Of a stretch of DNA of 22,583 bases, positions 20,561-22,583 are shown one piece after another. The notes under the pieces were generated by a model. The model saw only the letters and a list, made by a program, of their open reading frames with translations, did not search any database and was not told the origin of the DNA. The DNA lies in the IMG/VR virus record IMGVR_UViG_3300012147_000091, positions 1 through 22,583 of that record; one strand, written 5' to 3'. Origin of the DNA: a virus. The stretch's first letter is position 1. The number at the start of each line of letters is the position of its first letter. A program made the translations under genes and the position numbers.

Positions 20561-21325
20561 TGTCATGGGCTTAAAGCTGATATTGTTCGGTCGGTTGCTG
20601 AAAATATGACGAATGCTGATATAAGATTAGGGTTTACTGGTACTATGCCAGACCCCAAGAGTGATTACATGCTTATTGAAGGTGTACTTGGACCTGTTGT
20701 TGATCGTGTAATGCCTGGGGAATTAATAAAACTTAAAAAGATTTCAGATATTCAAATTAATATTATTAATTTACAATACCCGCAAGAAATCGTAACACAT
20801 TATGAACAGGCAACTTACGAAGCTGAAAAACAATTTGTAGAAACTAACGAAAATAGAAATACAGCGATTGTAAATGTTGCTAAAAAGTACGCTTCGAAAG
20901 GCAAAAATACTCTTATTCTTGTTAAAAAGATTGATCACGGTAAAACCATTATGAGTATGCTTGAAGAAAAAGGTATTAAAGCTCATATGGTATGTGGTGA
21001 TACTAAGATTGATGATAGAAATCACGTCAGATATGAACTTGAAAAATCTGGTGGGAATGTGGTAGTTGCTACTGTTGGTGTATATTCAACGGGTGTTTCC
21101 ATTAAGAGACTCCATTGTGTTATATTTGCTTCCGCTGGAAAATCAAAGATTCAAACTCTTCAGTCAGTGGGTCGTGGTCTTCGTAAACATCAAAGTAAAA
21201 AGAAACTCCAACTATACGACTTCGCAGAAAATCTAAAATTCTCTTCAAGTCATTTGAAAAAACGGGTAAAATTCTATGAAAAGAATGATTTTCCCTTTAT
21301 AATGAAAGATGTCGATGTTATTTAA
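20456..21325 (+). CDS. uvsW: Split-intein C-half fused to UvsW C-terminal half
   Basis: GTG 20456 is the start: GAGG lies 5 nt before it, and it overlaps the preceding stop as GTGA. The first 35 residues are the intein C-half. From C36 the helicase continues: CHGLKADIVRS (rest of DECH motif II), GFTGT (59-63, motif III), the second RecA domain with TLILVKKIDHGKTIMSMLEE (152-171), VVVATVGVYSTGVSIKRLH (motif V) and QSVGRGLRKH (236-245, motif VI), matching T4 UvsW throughout. This half alone lacks Walker A, so it should be inactive until spliced. The spliced UvsW would have 485 residues, close to T4 UvsW (about 500). The 3' end overlaps the glycosyltransferase gene. Confidence 0.93.
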   Translation: MKIKRITKIENTEEVFNLHIEDNHNYFAEDVCVSNCHGLKADIVRSVAENMTNADIRLGFTGTMPDPKSDYMLIEGVLGPVVDRVMPGELIKLKKISDIQINIINLQYPQEIVTHYEQATYEAEKQFVETNENRNTAIVNVAKKYASKGKNTLILVKKIDHGKTIMSMLEEKGIKAHMVCGDTKIDDRNHVRYELEKSGGNVVVATVGVYSTGVSIKRLHCVIFASAGKSKIQTLQSVGRGLRKHQSKKKLQLYDFAENLKFSSSHLKKRVKFYEKNDFPFIMKDVDVI

Positions 21326-22421
21326 AAATATAACAAAAAAGAATATTGCAATAGTGTTAAAAGGCGAACGTATTGTTATTAAACCAAACGATACCATAGA
21401 TGGTCCTTCTCATTTGAAATATTATTCTGGGTTAGCATCACTTGATGAGGGATCAAATCCTTATAAGAAGATTATTGTCAATAAACCAAACGCATTGGAT
21501 GAAAACATAAAAGAAGTGGATAAAATTATTTCTGAGCTTGAAGTTCATGATTTTACTAAACCATATGACAGAAACAACTATAAGAAATCTGATAAGAAGA
21601 AGAATTTTTCTATTATCACTCTTTCACATACAAAAGAACAATTTATTGATTTTTTATATGATCTTCGTATCCAAGACACTAACCAAACGTTTGAAATCAT
21701 CTGGCTTAGAAACGCTCAAAATGAGTTTAAGTCACCAGCGGAAGCTCTTAATTTTGGTATGTCAGTCGCTAACTCTGAATACTATGCTTTAACACATCAA
21801 GATATTCGTTGTGGACCAAAATGGATAAGTAGTATTCGTGAGCATTTTGACTACTTTGATAAAAGTGCATTAAAATATGCATTTCTTGGTGTAGCTGGTA
21901 CTTCAAAAAATGGGCAGTCACAAGCTGCTGAATATGGAGCACTTTACCTTAGCAATGACGCAAGCGAATTAGGTCCTGGTATAAAGAAGGGAACTACTAT
22001 TGCTGATTTAAACCGCAAACGTTGGGGTCGTTTTAAAGAAGTTCAAACGTTAGATGAATGTGCAATGTTCTGTCGTGCTGATCTTGGTATTAAATATGAC
22101 GAAAAAACATTTGACCATTACCATTGGTACGGTGCTGATATTTGTATACAAGCTTTAAGTAAAGGTTATAAAAATTACGCAATTGATGCCGACTGTGAAC
22201 ATCTTTCTGATGGACAAATAAACCTAGCTAAAGAAGAACACGCTAAAAGTTATATTCACCACGGAAGTCGTTTATTTAAGAAATGGAAAGATGATTTTAC
22301 TTACCTAAGATCAACTACTGCTTCGTTTTATTTTAAAGAAGGTTACTGGAATCCATTAATAATGTCAGCAGTAAATCAAAAATATGATAAAAAACACCCT
22401 TTAAAAGTAATAGTTAAATAA
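21309..22421 (+). CDS. StrF-like glycosyltransferase (GT-A fold)
   Basis: The 370-residue protein has an N-terminal beta-rich stretch (1-50) and a GT-A domain from about 99: NFSIITLSHTKEQFIDFLYD, EIIWLRNAQNEFKSPAEALN, then EYYALTHQDIRCGPKWISSI with H163-Q164-D165 in place of a DxD, typical of StrF-like (Glyco_tranf_2_5) enzymes. A later HYHWYGADICIQALSKGYKN then AIDADCEHLSDG fits the conserved C-terminal block. It would move a sugar from an NDP donor, perhaps onto phage DNA or host surface; the target is unknown. The start is ATG 21309 or 21315, overlapping uvsW; the ribosome binding site is weak, which suggests coupling. Confidence 0.8.
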   Translation: MSMLFKNITKKNIAIVLKGERIVIKPNDTIDGPSHLKYYSGLASLDEGSNPYKKIIVNKPNALDENIKEVDKIISELEVHDFTKPYDRNNYKKSDKKKNFSIITLSHTKEQFIDFLYDLRIQDTNQTFEIIWLRNAQNEFKSPAEALNFGMSVANSEYYALTHQDIRCGPKWISSIREHFDYFDKSALKYAFLGVAGTSKNGQSQAAEYGALYLSNDASELGPGIKKGTTIADLNRKRWGRFKEVQTLDECAMFCRADLGIKYDEKTFDHYHWYGADICIQALSKGYKNYAIDADCEHLSDGQINLAKEEHAKSYIHHGSRLFKKWKDDFTYLRSTTASFYFKEGYWNPLIMSAVNQKYDKKHPLKVIVK

Positions 22422-22429
22422 AATTGGTT

Positions 22430-22458
22430 TTGTATATTTGATATTTGTTTGTTATACT
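22430..22458 (+). promoter_or_regulatory. Sigma-70-type promoter
   Basis: TTGTAT (22430-22435) and TATACT (22453-22458) are 17 bp apart, just after the glycosyltransferase stop. Transcription would begin near 22465 and run into the structured leader at the window's end. Confidence 0.6.
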
Positions 22459-22464
22459 GTAATT

Positions 22465-22583
22465 CAGAGCATCTAAGTTAGTCTAGCTCTTAAAACAAAA
22501 GACAGCAGAATACGGCTAAAGGAAGGTTCTCTGTTTGACACCTTTAGTCGGCTCTCAAGGGTAACTGCGAGGGAAGAGGCAAA
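22465..22583 (+). ncRNA. Possible structured leader RNA, no coding frame seen
   Basis: The region downstream of the promoter has three possible stems. AGAGC/GCTCT pairs 22466-22470 with 22486-22490. CGGCTAAAGG (22513-22522) pairs with 22541-22550 (10 bp, one G-U, 18-nt loop). CTCTC/GAGGG pairs 22552-22556 with 22569-22573. Loop bases CTCTG (22529-22533) could instead pair with CAGAG (22465-22469), giving a switch or pseudoknot. The stretch ends in GAGGGAAGAGGC, which could be a ribosome binding site for a gene starting beyond the edge. Whether it is a leader, a riboregulator or a free small RNA is unknown. Confidence 0.4.

Overview
The window is part of the genome of a T4-like tailed phage (myovirus). 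The evidence is a recognisable T4-type head cassette: portal gp20, a gp68-position core protein, protease gp21, scaffold gp22, major capsid gp23, and neck proteins gp13 and gp14. It also carries head-completion nuclease gp4, T4-type RNase H, UvsY-like proteins and helicase UvsW. Eight exact copies of the T4 late promoter octamer TATAAATA sit ahead of genes. The DNA is AT-rich. No tRNA, rRNA, CRISPR array or integration gene is visible, and the host cannot be told from the sequence.

Layout, left to right. (1) 1-1180, minus: the first 393 codons of a standalone homing-endonuclease-like gene with four zinc-ribbon repeats. (2) 1231-10583, minus: the virion assembly block. Reading in the direction of transcription it runs unknown gene, portal, core protein, protease, scaffold, capsid, terminator, two small unknown genes, gp13, a small ADP-ribosyltransferase-like protein, gp14, and a DUF5661 protein. 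T4 instead places 13-14 upstream of 20, so the neck genes have moved downstream of the capsid gene. (3) 10639-11175, plus: gp4. (4) 11129-11989, minus: RNase H, whose 3' end overlaps gp4 convergently. (5) 12086-18260, minus: accessory late genes, ending at a strong terminator. They encode two low-complexity paralogues, a PD-(D/E)XK nuclease, and several acidic proteins with gp21-like cleavage motifs or capsid-targeting-like N-termini, plausibly internal head proteins. (6) 18319-22421, plus: a recombination and repair operon with two tandem UvsY-like genes, uvsW, and a StrF-like glycosyltransferase gene. (7) 22422-22583: a promoter and a structured leader for a gene beyond the window.

The most notable system is in uvsW. 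The gene is fractured inside its DExH (Walker B) motif, after Asp-Glu. The upstream ORF ends with a 104-residue intein N-half that starts with Cys. The downstream ORF starts with a 35-residue intein C-half ending Ser-Asn, followed by Cys-His-Gly of the helicase. Trans-splicing would rebuild the DECH box and a 485-residue UvsW. Between the halves lies a 76-codon ORF in another frame that looks like the C-terminal part of a PD-(D/E)XK nuclease. This matches the known 'fractured gene' arrangement of phage split inteins, here with what looks like a decayed nuclease. I inferred protein identities from motifs, length and gene order without database searches.
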